From: Streptomyces griseoflavus
Lineage (GTDB): Bacteria > Actinomycetota > Actinomycetes > Streptomycetales > Streptomycetaceae
Length of the DNA stretch: 64,000 nt
Reading direction: 5' to 3'
Assembly (NCBI RefSeq): GCF_014649995.1
Contig: NZ_BMUC01000004.1
Location: 249,750-313,749 of the forward strand
Shown here: positions 1 through 7,603 of the stretch, one piece after another
How positions within the stretch are numbered: the stretch's first letter is position 1
Layout: the number at the start of each line of letters is the position of its first letter
The notes under the pieces: generated by a model
The model's input: only the letters and a program-made list of their open reading frames with translations
Told to the model about the DNA's origin: nothing
Databases searched by the model: none
Translations under genes and position numbers: made by a program

Positions 1-424
1 CGGCGGCCAGCACCTTCGCCTGGGCCGGCTTCTCGACGTTCATGTACGGGCCCGGGTCCGGGCCCTCGGTGCCCGCGTACCGCGCGCCGAGGCCGACGCC
101 GAGTTCCTCGGCGACCAGGATCAGCTCGCCCATGCCGCCGAGCGGTCCCGGACCGGTGCAGGCGACGGCGGTCGCCCGGCCCCCGCTGCGGTCGTCGCCC
201 GCGCTGGCCACCCCCGTGAAGAGCCAGCCGACCGGCAGCGGCCACGGCATCCACACCGGCACCCTGGTGCGGTGCACCACGACCTCCAGGGCCTCGACGC
301 TCGGCGGTATCACGGGCTGCATCGGGTGCACGGTGCCGTGTGCGTCGCACTGCCAGGCATCCGAGAAGAGGCCGGGAGCCCTGACCCGGCCACCGCACTT
401 CGGGCAACTGGGTTCGCCCCTCAT
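1..424 (-). CDS. Zinc-ribbon protein, DUF6758-like, 3' end outside window
   Basis: Reading the minus strand from the ATG at 424 gives an open frame of 141 residues that leaves the window at base 1, so the C-terminus is missing. The N-terminus carries C7-x2-C10 and C26-x2-H29, a pattern that suggests a small zinc ribbon. A Val/Pro-rich segment (VPVWMPWPLPVGWLF) and a Gly-rich segment (GPGPLGGMGELILV) follow. This resembles a conserved Streptomyces protein of unknown function (DUF6758, from memory). No enzymatic function can be assigned. The neighbouring SUFU-like gene is on the same strand, about 110 bases upstream. Confidence 0.7.
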   Translation of the reverse strand, partial: MRGEPSCPKCGGRVRAPGLFSDAWQCDAHGTVHPMQPVIPPSVEALEVVVHRTRVPVWMPWPLPVGWLFTGVASAGDDRSGGRATAVACTGPGPLGGMGELILVAEELGVGLGARYAGTEGPDPGPYMNVEKPAQAKVLAA

Positions 425-537
425 AGGGCCCCACGGTCCTAGCTCCGCCGCGCCACGTCAAGGACGATCACCCGTCCAGCGCACTCATCTTGTGCGATGA
501 ACACCCTCACCGGGGTGATGCGTGCCGGCCGCCGGGC

Positions 538-1122
538 TCAGTCCAGCGAGGCAGACCTGCGGGTCGGGTCGCGCAGGTCCGTGCCCTGGTTCAGCCAGCG
601 CTCCTGGAGGGCCTGGGCGCCGTGCACCCGCTTCCAGGCCGCCTCGTTCGGAGTCATCGGCAGCAGCGGCAGGAACCGGACGGGATCCAGCGGTTCGTCG
701 AGCTCCAGGTCCTCCACCAGACCGCCCGGCTCGGCGACCAGCACCGAGGTGAACGGGGCGCCGGGCCACAGCGGTTCACCCACGTCGAGCGAGGCTCCGG
801 GGGCCACGACCACGCCCTCGACCTGCGGGGACGCGGCCAGGACCGCGAGCGGGCGGAGCACCTTGTCGGTGTCCGCGACGCCGGCCCGCACCGACAGCAC
901 CAGCTCGACGCGCGGCCCCTTGACCGGGTCCGCGACCACCGCCGTGGGGTCGGTCATGGGCTGCGCGGACATGCCGAGGGTGGCGTAGCGCGCGATGTCG
1001 CCCTCGTGGAAGCGCAGCACCTCGATCCGGTCCGTGCCCAGGAAGGTGACCGCCGCGCGCGCGTCCGGCTCGCCCAGCGCCGTGCGCAGCCGGGCCTCGA
1101 CCAGAGGAAGAACATCAGCCAT
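538..1122 (-). CDS. Suppressor-of-fused-domain-like protein
   Basis: This 194-residue protein resembles bacterial suppressor-of-fused (SUFU) domain proteins, which are cytosolic and often of unknown or immunity-like role. The features are the mixed alpha/beta pattern, the RVELVLSVRAG strand, the VAPGASLDVGEPLWPG loop and the late FLPLLPMTPNEAAWKR segment. I chose the ATG at 1122 (MADVLPLVEARL). An in-frame ATG at 1155 would add 11 residues that look like leader. It sits alone, divergent from the corA leader. The family call rests on recognition only; the function is unknown. Confidence 0.65.
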   Translation of the reverse strand: MADVLPLVEARLRTALGEPDARAAVTFLGTDRIEVLRFHEGDIARYATLGMSAQPMTDPTAVVADPVKGPRVELVLSVRAGVADTDKVLRPLAVLAASPQVEGVVVAPGASLDVGEPLWPGAPFTSVLVAEPGGLVEDLELDEPLDPVRFLPLLPMTPNEAAWKRVHGAQALQERWLNQGTDLRDPTRRSASLD

Positions 1123-1246
1123 GCGGCGAGCATAGAACTCGTCGGTACGGGGCAAAGCGGGGCCTTGACACGGCAGTCGGCTGATACGCTTGCCCGGTGA
1201 TTCGGACAGCCAGTGGCGTCCGATCGTCCCGAACGCTGTACGACGC

Positions 1247-1302
1247 TCCCCTGTCGAGGGGAAATCCCCGCAGGGGATCGTGGATCGTCCCTCACGAGGG
1301 AC
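1247..1302 (+). promoter_or_regulatory. Three tandem hairpins in the corA leader
   Basis: Three perfect short stem-loops follow each other: TCCCCT-gtcg-AGGGGA (1247-1262), ATCCCC-gca-GGGGAT (1264-1278) and GTCCCT-cacg-AGGGAC (1287-1302). The CCCC at 1248-1251 could instead pair with the GGGG at 1273-1276, so at least two exclusive folds exist. A strong Shine-Dalgarno run (1308-1320) comes next. The 496-base gap between the SUFU-like gene and corA is otherwise non-coding apart from one upstream ORF. I could not match it to the known M-box Mg2+ riboswitch. Confidence 0.4.
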
Positions 1303-1325
1303 CGGCCGGAGGAGGTGGGGCTCGC

Positions 1326-1373
1326 ATGGACCGAAGTCGACCGTGCAGTAGCACCCGCTCTTCCGCCCTCTGA
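1326..1373 (+). CDS. Candidate 15-residue leader peptide upstream of corA
   Basis: The ATG at 1326 opens a 15-codon frame (MDRSRPCSSTRSSAL) ending in TGA at 1371-1373. An unusually strong Shine-Dalgarno sequence, GGAGGAGGTGGGG at 1308-1320, lies 5 bases before the ATG, better than that of most genes in the window. It is 245 bases upstream of corA on the same strand and directly follows three hairpins. Mg2+ transporter genes in enterobacteria carry translated leaders (corL, mgtL). A similar role here is inference. A CCTCC sequence just after the stop could pair with the GGAGG. Confidence 0.4.
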   Translation: MDRSRPCSSTRSSAL

Positions 1374-1618
1374 TGTAGTCGCCTCCTGTCCGGCTGCCGC
1401 CTCACTCTCCGCGCGCGTCTCCATCGGAAGAGCACTTCGTTTCGTTCTGCCTGATCTGCCCCAGTAGCTGAATCAGCGACGAAGCTCGCCACCGCGACGG
1501 TGCGGTGCTCCCCGCTTTGTGGACGTGCCCCATACGCACAGTCCAGGACGTCCTCATTCCGGGTTGTTCCACCCGTCGTTCCGGCGCCTTTCGTTGCCTG
1601 CCCGCGAAGGAGCCCGCC

Positions 1619-2740
1619 ATGTCGATGATCCGCGACCTGCGCGCCGTGGTCCGTCCCTCCTCCCGCATCTCGCTGCGCAAGGAGAGCGGCCCGTACGACC
1701 CCACCCGCGACGCCGGGACGGCCAGTGCCGTCGTGGACTGCGCCGTCTACCGCGACGGCCGCCGCCTGGAGACCGGGGGCGGCCCGCTCGGCCCCCAGGA
1801 GGCGATGCGTCTCGTGCGCCGCGACGGGGGCTTCGTCTGGATCGGCATGCACGAGCCGAACGAGGCCGAATTCGCGGGCATCGCCGAGGAGTTCGGGCTG
1901 CACCCGCTGGCGGTGGAGGACGCCGTCCAGGCCCATCAGCGGCCCAAGCTGGAGCGCTACGACGACTCGCTGTTCACGGTCTTCAAGACCGTCCACTACC
2001 TCGACCACGAGCGGCACTCCGCCGGCAGTGAGGTCGTCGAGACCGGTGAGGTGATGTGCTTCACCGGCCGGGACTTCGTCATCACCGTCCGGCACGGCGG
2101 CCAGGGCTCCCTGCGGGCCCTCAGGCACCGCCTCCAGGACGACCCGGAGCTGCTGGCCAAAGGGCCCTCGGCCGTGCTGCACGCCCTCGCCGACCATGTG
2201 GTGGACGGCTACATCGCGGTCGCCGACGCGATGCAGGACGACATCGACGAGGTCGAGACCAAGGTGTTCTCGCCGGGCCGCAAGGGCACCCCGCGCGGTA
2301 CGGACGCCGGTGAGATCTACCAACTCAAGCGTGAGGTGCTGGAGTTCAAGCGGGCCGTGGCACCGCTGCTGCGGCCGATGCAGCTGCTGAGTGAGCGTCC
2401 GATGCGGCTGGTCGACCCGGAGATCCAGAAGTACTTCCGGGACGTCGCCGACCATGTGGCGCGGGTGCAGGAGCAGGTCGTCGGCTTCGACGAACTGCTG
2501 AACTCCATCCTCCAGGCCAACCTCGCCCAGGCCTCCGTCGCGCAGAACGAGGACATGCGGAAGATCACCTCGTGGGCCGCGATCATCGCCGTGCCGACGA
2601 TGGTGTGCGGGGTGTACGGGATGAACTTCGACTACATGCCGGAGACCCACTGGAAGTACGGCTACCCGGTGGTCCTCGGGGTCACCGTGGCGATCTGTCT
2701 GGGCATCCACCGCACCCTGAAGCGCAACGGCTGGCTGTGA
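1619..2740 (+). CDS. corA: CorA-family magnesium/cobalt transporter
   Basis: The 373-residue product is a CorA-type divalent cation channel of the plasma membrane that imports Mg2+ (and Co2+). It has the long N-terminal cytoplasmic domain, the long stalk helix region (roughly residues 200-310), and the signature YGMNF loop between two C-terminal membrane helices, followed by the MPE stretch. The ATG at 1619 is preceded by an AAGGAG site, and upstream in-frame starts lack one. It lies three genes upstream of an MgtE-N/CBS protein, so the neighbourhood has a magnesium theme. Its long structured leader suggests post-transcriptional control. Confidence 0.93.
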   Translation: MSMIRDLRAVVRPSSRISLRKESGPYDPTRDAGTASAVVDCAVYRDGRRLETGGGPLGPQEAMRLVRRDGGFVWIGMHEPNEAEFAGIAEEFGLHPLAVEDAVQAHQRPKLERYDDSLFTVFKTVHYLDHERHSAGSEVVETGEVMCFTGRDFVITVRHGGQGSLRALRHRLQDDPELLAKGPSAVLHALADHVVDGYIAVADAMQDDIDEVETKVFSPGRKGTPRGTDAGEIYQLKREVLEFKRAVAPLLRPMQLLSERPMRLVDPEIQKYFRDVADHVARVQEQVVGFDELLNSILQANLAQASVAQNEDMRKITSWAAIIAVPTMVCGVYGMNFDYMPETHWKYGYPVVLGVTVAICLGIHRTLKRNGWL

Positions 2741-2774
2741 GGGCGTCCGCGCCCGGCCCGGATAGGCTGCCCCC

Positions 2775-3290
2775 ATGACAGGTGCGCTGCTCGACCGGGC
2801 CCTCATCGAGGAGGCCACGAAGAAGTCCGGCCTCGTCTGGGTCGCGGGGCCCGGCGTGCCGGCCCGCGCGCTGTGGCACGTCTGGCACGAGGGTGCCGCC
2901 TGCGTCGTCGGTGACGGGCCCGGGGAGCAGCCGCTGCCGGGGCTGGTCGACGGCGGGCCCGCCGAGGTCACCGTGCGCAGCAAGGACAAGGGCGGCCGGC
3001 TGGTGTCGTGGGCCGCCACGGTCGTGCGGGTGGCGCCGCACTCCGAGGCGTGGACGGCGGCGGTCGCCGAACTCAAGGGCAAGCGGCTCAACGCGCCCGA
3101 CGCCGAGACGATGCCCGAGCGCTGGGCCCGCGAGTGCCGGGTGCTGCGCCTGGAGCCGACGGGGGCGACCTCGCCGCTCCCCGGGGGTTCCCTGGCCGAG
3201 GCTCCGCTGCCGACCCCGGTGACGACCCGACGGCCGGTCCCGGCGGCACTGCCCCGGCTGCTGCTGAAGAGGAAGCGGCGGCACGGCTGA
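2775..3290 (+). CDS. Conserved hypothetical protein, 171 aa
   Basis: The ATG at 2775 starts a 171-residue protein 34 bases after corA on the same strand, so co-transcription is likely. The first 120 residues look like one globular alpha/beta domain (LVWVAGPG, ALWHVWHEGAACVVGDG, AEVTVRSKD, VVRVAPHSEAW). This order is reminiscent of FMN-binding split-barrel (pyridoxamine oxidase-like) proteins, but I cannot confirm it. The last 40 residues are Pro/Thr-rich and end in a basic tail (LLLKRKRRHG). No signal peptide or membrane segment is seen, and the function is unknown. Confidence 0.75.
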   Translation: MTGALLDRALIEEATKKSGLVWVAGPGVPARALWHVWHEGAACVVGDGPGEQPLPGLVDGGPAEVTVRSKDKGGRLVSWAATVVRVAPHSEAWTAAVAELKGKRLNAPDAETMPERWARECRVLRLEPTGATSPLPGGSLAEAPLPTPVTTRRPVPAALPRLLLKRKRRHG

Positions 3291-3454
3291 GACCGTGCAC
3301 GCGGGTCCGGTCCGCTGCTCCACGGGCCGGGATGCACGCGCTCGCCCACCGCGGGCACCCCGTCCCCACCGGCCCGCTGCCGCGTCACGTCGACGCCCTC
3401 CCGTGCCGGGCGGGCGGGCCCGGCCGCCCCTGGCCCGCCCGAACCGGGGGTCCC

Positions 3455-3474
3455 GGGTCCGGCGCGCCGGACCC
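3455..3474. terminator. GC palindrome between convergent genes
   Basis: GGGTCCGGCG-CGCCGGACCC is a perfect 20-base palindrome between the convergent 171-residue gene (stop at 3290) and the lipoprotein gene (stop at 3481). Its position just past the minus-strand stop suits a bidirectional, U-less terminator of the kind common in Streptomyces. Confidence 0.5.
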
Positions 3475-3480
3475 TCCCGG

Positions 3481-4254
3481 CTAGGAGGTCGGGAGCTGCT
3501 TCCCGTAGTCCAGGGTCTCGTCCTTGGCCGGTTCCTCCAGCGGGAAGTCGGTGCCCCAGGCCGAGAAGGTGAGGGTGCCCGCCTCGCCGGCCCGCACCAG
3601 GCGCACGGGGTACGGCTTGCCCTCGAGCGAGACGTCCAGGGTGCCCCCGGAGCCCTCGTCGCCGGTGACCCGGATGGTGCGCACGCCGGACTGCTCGTGG
3701 TGGCCGTCGGTGGCCAGCTTGCCGTGCAGCGTCAGCAGGCCGCTGAGCAGGACAGTCTTGTCGGTGAAGCCGATGAACTTCTTGTACGAGGGGTCGCCCT
3801 GGGGGACCTTCACGTACTTCGAGGCGAGCTTCTCGGCCGCCGCCGCGTCCGCCGCGCCGCCCGCCCCGCCCTCACCCCCGTCGGTCTCGTCGGCCCCGTG
3901 GCTCCAGAACTCGGCGTCGGCCTTCAGGTACAGCTCCTCGTCGATCCGCAGGAGGCGGAACGTCTCCCCCTTGGTGGTGACCGAGCCGACGCCACCGGTC
4001 TCCTTCAGGCGCATGTCGAGCGTGTAGGTGCGCCCACTGGTGACCACGCTTCCGTGCAGCCGCACCGTGCCGACCGACTCGGCGGCCTTCTGGGCCCTGT
4101 CCTGGATCTGGTCGGCGGGCAGCCGGCCCACCCCGTTGGTGCCCTCGTTCGGATCCTCGGAGCATCCCGTGAGCGCCGTCCCCGTCACGAGCAGCGCGCA
4201 CACGGCGCCGGCCAGCCTGGCCCTGCGGGATCGGCCCTGGGAGATCGGAATCAC
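3481..4254 (-). CDS. Secreted lipoprotein, LppX/LolA-like fold possible
   Basis: The 257-residue product has a basic N-terminus, a hydrophobic stretch and a lipobox LTGC with Cys31 as the lipidation site, so it should be anchored outside the membrane. The mature part contains alternating strands (VRLHGSVVTSGRTYTLDMRLKE, VGSVTTKGETFRLLRI, YPVRLVRAGEAGTLTFS). It resembles actinobacterial LppX/LprG-type or LolA-like hydrophobic-ligand binders, but that is a fold guess. It diverges from the MgtE-N/CBS gene across a 215-base gap. No enzymatic residues are seen. Confidence 0.8.
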   Translation of the reverse strand: MIPISQGRSRRARLAGAVCALLVTGTALTGCSEDPNEGTNGVGRLPADQIQDRAQKAAESVGTVRLHGSVVTSGRTYTLDMRLKETGGVGSVTTKGETFRLLRIDEELYLKADAEFWSHGADETDGGEGGAGGAADAAAAEKLASKYVKVPQGDPSYKKFIGFTDKTVLLSGLLTLHGKLATDGHHEQSGVRTIRVTGDEGSGGTLDVSLEGKPYPVRLVRAGEAGTLTFSAWGTDFPLEEPAKDETLDYGKQLPTS

Positions 4255-4314
4255 AGGTGGGCTGCCTCTCTTACGGGGGACCTGAACGGCGTACCGCAGA
4301 GTACCGGGGCGTGC

Positions 4315-4350
4315 GCGGCCGGACGGAGCCAGTCCGTCCGGACCGGCCGC
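4315..4350. promoter_or_regulatory. Bulged hairpin in divergent intergenic region
   Basis: GCGGCC-GGACGGA at 4315-4327 pairs with TCCGTCC-(bulge)-GGCCGC at 4333-4350. It sits between the divergent lipoprotein gene and the MgtE-N/CBS gene, about 120 bases before the latter's ATG. It cannot terminate either gene, so a leader-RNA or operator role is possible. This is a structural observation only. Confidence 0.3.
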
Positions 4351-4469
4351 GGGCGCACGGCCGATCGGGACGGGCTAGCCTGAAGCCCACCCGAGCGGGC
4401 AATCCGGAAATCGAACGCAGCAGGCAGTACACGGCAACGAAAGACCCCGCACGCAAAGGAGCCGCCGCC

Positions 4470-5756
4470 ATGGCAGCGGGTGCCCCCCGGTTCTTCGTCT
4501 CACATGTCTCCGGTGTCGCCGTCTTCGACCCGGCCGGCGACCAGGTGGGGCGCGTGCGTGATCTCGTCGTCATCCTGCGGCCCGGCCGGCGGCCGCCGAG
4601 GCTGCTCGGCCTGGTGGTCGAACTCTCCACCCGCCGCCGCATCTTCCTGCCCATGACCCGGGTGACCGCGGTGCAGTCCGGCCAGGTCATCACGACCGGG
4701 GTGCTCAATGTGCGGCGTTTCGAGCAGCGGCCCACGGAGCGGCTCGTCTTCGGCGAGCTCCTCGACCGGCGGGTGACGCTCGTGGACAGCGGCGAGGAGG
4801 TCACCGTCCTGGACCTGTCGGTGCATCAGCTGCAGGCCCGCCGCGAGTGGGAGATCGACCGGGTCTTCGTGCGCAAGGGGAAGAAGGGCGGCGCGTTCCG
4901 GCGCGGCAAGGGCGAGGCGCTGACCGTGGAGTGGTCCGCCGTCACCGGCTTCTCCCTGGAGGAGCACGCGCAGGGCGCCGAGAACCTGCTCGCCACCTTC
5001 GAGCAGCTGCGCCCCGCCGACCTCGCCAACGTCCTGCACCACCTCTCCCCGAAACGGCGGGCGGAGGTGGCCGCCGCCCTCGACGACGACCGGCTCGCCG
5101 ACGTCCTGGAGGAGCTGCCCGAGGACGATCAGATCGAGATCCTGGGCAAGCTGAAGGAGGAGCGTGCGGCGGACGTCCTGGAGGCCATGGACCCCGACGA
5201 CGCGGCCGACCTGCTCGGTGAGCTGCCGGAGGCGGACAAGGAGCGCCTGCTGAGCCTGATGAAGCCCGCCGACGCGGCCGACATGCGGCGCCTGATGTCG
5301 TACGAGGAGCACACGGCGGGCGGTCTGATGACGACCGAGCCGATCGTGCTACGGCCCGACGCGACCGTCGCCGACGCCCTGGCGCGGATCCGGGAGCCCG
5401 ACCTGTCCCCGGCGCACGCCGCGCAGGTGTACGTCTGCCGCCCGCCCGAGGAGACGCCGACCGGCAAGTACCTGGGCACGGTGCACTTCCAGCGGCTGCT
5501 GCGCGATCCCCCGTACACGCTGGTCGGCTCGATGCTGGACGACGATCTGCAGCCCCTGGACCCGGAGGCGGCGCTGCCGGTGGTCGCCGGGTTCTTCGCC
5601 ACGTACGACATGGTGGCGGCGCCCGTGGTCGACGAGTCGGGGTCGCTGCTGGGCGCGGTGACGGTGGACGACGTGCTGGACCACATGCTGCCCGACGACT
5701 GGCGGGAGACCGAGTTCCACCTCGCCGACGAGAAGGCGGTGCCCGATGGCGGCTGA
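4470..5756 (+). CDS. MgtE N-domain plus CBS-pair protein without transport pore
   Basis: The 428-residue product has an N-terminal PRC-barrel-like part (residues about 1-150: VFDPAGDQVGRVRDLVV). An MgtE N superhelical domain (about 165-285: LRPADLANVLHHLSPKRRAEV, LGELPEADKERLLSLM) and a CBS pair (about 290-415: AGGLMTTEPIVLRPDATVADAL, DMVAAPVVDESGSLLGAVTVDDVLD) follow. The membrane pore domain of true MgtE Mg2+ channels is absent: no hydrophobic helices follow the CBS pair. It is therefore probably a cytosolic Mg2+ or nucleotide sensor rather than a transporter. AAAGGAG precedes the ATG at 4470. Its stop overlaps the start of the DUF1003 gene. Confidence 0.85.
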   Translation: MAAGAPRFFVSHVSGVAVFDPAGDQVGRVRDLVVILRPGRRPPRLLGLVVELSTRRRIFLPMTRVTAVQSGQVITTGVLNVRRFEQRPTERLVFGELLDRRVTLVDSGEEVTVLDLSVHQLQARREWEIDRVFVRKGKKGGAFRRGKGEALTVEWSAVTGFSLEEHAQGAENLLATFEQLRPADLANVLHHLSPKRRAEVAAALDDDRLADVLEELPEDDQIEILGKLKEERAADVLEAMDPDDAADLLGELPEADKERLLSLMKPADAADMRRLMSYEEHTAGGLMTTEPIVLRPDATVADALARIREPDLSPAHAAQVYVCRPPEETPTGKYLGTVHFQRLLRDPPYTLVGSMLDDDLQPLDPEAALPVVAGFFATYDMVAAPVVDESGSLLGAVTVDDVLDHMLPDDWRETEFHLADEKAVPDGG

Positions 5757-6354
5757 GCGCGACGGCGCACGCGAGCGGCTGCCGGCGGGCGCCACGGCGG
5801 CCGGACGGCCGCGCACGCCCCGGCTGGACCAGCCGCGGCCCCCCAGGCGCCGGTTCCTGCCCGAGTGGGACCCGGAGGCCTTCGGACGGCTGTCGGAGAG
5901 CGTCGCCCGGTTCCTGGGCACCGGGCGGTTCATCGTCTGGATGACGTTCGTCATCATCCTGTGGGTGCTGTGGAACGTGTCCGCGCCGAAGGAGCTGCGC
6001 TTCGACGAGTACCCGTTCATCTTCCTGACCCTGGCCCTGTCCCTCCAGGCCTCCTACGCGGCCCCGCTGATCCTGCTCGCGCAGAACAGGCAGGACGACC
6101 GCGACCGGGTCAACCTGGAGCAGGACCGCAAGCAGAACGAGCGGTCGATCGCGGACACCGAGTACCTGACCCGGGAGATCGCCGCGCTGCGGATCGGGCT
6201 CGGGGAGGTGGCCACCCGGGACTGGATCCGCTCCGAGCTGCAGGACATGGTCAAGGAGATGGAGGCGCGGCAGAACGGGCACAAGGACCAGCACGGGTCG
6301 TTCCCGGCGATGCGGGCGGAACGGCCGCCGGGACGTGACGCAGACGACCGCTGA
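5746..6354 (+). CDS. DUF1003 membrane protein
   Basis: This 202-residue protein starts inside the end of the MgtE-N/CBS gene (11-base overlap), so the two are translationally coupled. After a Pro/Arg-rich N-terminus come two membrane helices (about 62-80, FIVWMTFVIILWVLW, and 91-112, FIFLTLALSLQASYAAPLIL). A charged coiled-coil tail follows (QNRQDDRDRVNLEQDRKQNE and on to residue 180). This is the DUF1003 pattern. The function is not established. The fixed pairing with an MgtE-N/CBS protein, which I also recall in mycobacteria, suggests one complex in which this protein supplies the membrane part. Confidence 0.88.
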   Translation: MAAERDGARERLPAGATAAGRPRTPRLDQPRPPRRRFLPEWDPEAFGRLSESVARFLGTGRFIVWMTFVIILWVLWNVSAPKELRFDEYPFIFLTLALSLQASYAAPLILLAQNRQDDRDRVNLEQDRKQNERSIADTEYLTREIAALRIGLGEVATRDWIRSELQDMVKEMEARQNGHKDQHGSFPAMRAERPPGRDADDR

Positions 6355-6397
6355 CGTCCTTACCGGCCGGTGTGCCCGGCGCCGTACCATCGTCGGT

Positions 6398-7531
6398 ATG
6401 GCTACGGAAGACGCGGTGCGCGAAGCACTGGCGACGGTGAACGACCCCGAGATCAACCGGCCCATCACCGAGCTCGGGATGGTCAAATCGGTGGAGATCG
6501 GTGCGGACGGTGCGGTCGCGGTCACCGTGTACCTGACGGTGTCCGGCTGCCCCATGCGGGACACCATCACGCAGCGCGTGACGGACGCGGTCTCCGGGGT
6601 CGAGGGCGTCACCGGTGTCGAGGTCACGCTGGACGTCATGAGTGACGAGCAGCGCAAGGAGCTGGCCAACGCCCTGCGCGGCGGCCAGACCGAGCGCGAG
6701 GTGCCCTTCGCCAAGCCGGGCAGCCTGACCCGGGTGTACGCGGTGGCGTCCGGCAAGGGCGGCGTCGGCAAGTCGTCGGTGACGGTGAACCTGGCGGCGG
6801 CGATGGCGGCCGACGGCCTGAAGGTCGGTGTCGTGGACGCCGACATCTACGGCCACTCGGTGCCGCGCATGCTGGGCGCCGACGGGCGTCCGACCCAGGT
6901 CGAGAACATGATCATGCCGCCGTCGGCGCACGGCGTGAAGGTCATCTCCATCGGCATGTTCACCCCGGGCAACGCGCCGGTGGTGTGGCGCGGCCCGATG
7001 CTGCACCGCGCGCTCCAGCAGTTCCTCGCGGACGTGTACTGGGGCGACCTGGACGTGCTGCTGCTCGACCTGCCGCCCGGCACGGGCGACATCGCGATCT
7101 CCGTCGCCCAGCTGGTGCCGAACGCGGAGATCCTCGTCGTCACCACGCCCCAGCAGGCGGCGGCCGAGGTGGCGGAGCGGGCCGGGTCCATCGCGGTGCA
7201 GACCCACCAGAAGATCGTCGGCGTGGTGGAGAACATGTCCGGGCTGCCCTGCCCGCACTGCGGCGAGATGGTCGACGTGTTCGGCACGGGCGGCGGCCAG
7301 ACGGTCGCCGACGGGCTGACCCGCACGACCGGTACGAACGTTCCGGTGCTCGGCTCCATCCCGATCGACGTCCGGCTGCGCGAGGGCGGCGACGAGGGCA
7401 AGCCGGTGGTGCTGTCCGACCCGGACTCCGCCGCGGGCTCGGCGCTCCGCTCGATCGCCGGCAAGCTGGGCGGCCGCCAGCGGGGCCTGTCGGGCATGTC
7501 CCTGGGGATCACCCCGCGCAACAAGTTCTGA
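6398..7531 (+). CDS. mrp: Mrp/NBP35-type iron-sulfur carrier ATPase
   Basis: The 377-residue product is an ApbC/Mrp P-loop ATPase that binds and delivers [4Fe-4S] clusters in the cytosol. An N-terminal MIP18/DUF59-like domain (residues 1-95, with SGCPMRDT and Cys51) precedes the ATPase. The deviant Walker A motif GKGGVGKSS covers residues 119-127. LLLDLPPGTGD is the switch/Walker B region, and CPHC (Cys285, Cys288) holds the bridging cluster. The ATG at 6398 was chosen because the family begins at the DUF59 domain. A strong terminator follows. The sigE-htrA-tatB-mrp neighbourhood matches that of mycobacteria. Confidence 0.93.
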   Translation: MATEDAVREALATVNDPEINRPITELGMVKSVEIGADGAVAVTVYLTVSGCPMRDTITQRVTDAVSGVEGVTGVEVTLDVMSDEQRKELANALRGGQTEREVPFAKPGSLTRVYAVASGKGGVGKSSVTVNLAAAMAADGLKVGVVDADIYGHSVPRMLGADGRPTQVENMIMPPSAHGVKVISIGMFTPGNAPVVWRGPMLHRALQQFLADVYWGDLDVLLLDLPPGTGDIAISVAQLVPNAEILVVTTPQQAAAEVAERAGSIAVQTHQKIVGVVENMSGLPCPHCGEMVDVFGTGGGQTVADGLTRTTGTNVPVLGSIPIDVRLREGGDEGKPVVLSDPDSAAGSALRSIAGKLGGRQRGLSGMSLGITPRNKF

Positions 7532-7540
7532 GGGTCTCCA

Positions 7541-7580
7541 CGCCGAAGGGCGCCGTCCACGCGGACGGCGCCCTTCGGCG
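7541..7580. terminator. Bidirectional terminator, 18-bp perfect stem
   Basis: CGCCGAAGGGCGCCGTCC (7541-7558), loop acgc, then the exact reverse complement (7563-7580). It lies between the convergent mrp gene (stop at 7531) and the minus-strand gene that stops at 7604. Confidence 0.85.
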
Positions 7581-7603
7581 TGATCGCTCGGTGCGGGGTC
7601 CGC

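Noticed and set aside
1160-1190. Promoter TTGACA...TACGCT upstream of corA
   Set aside because: The boxes are only 14 bases apart and no other -10 box fits at 16-18 bases, so it was not listed as a feature.
4315-4469. M-box magnesium riboswitch before the MgtE-N/CBS gene
   Set aside because: Only one bulged hairpin is visible and none of the conserved M-box core sequences could be found.
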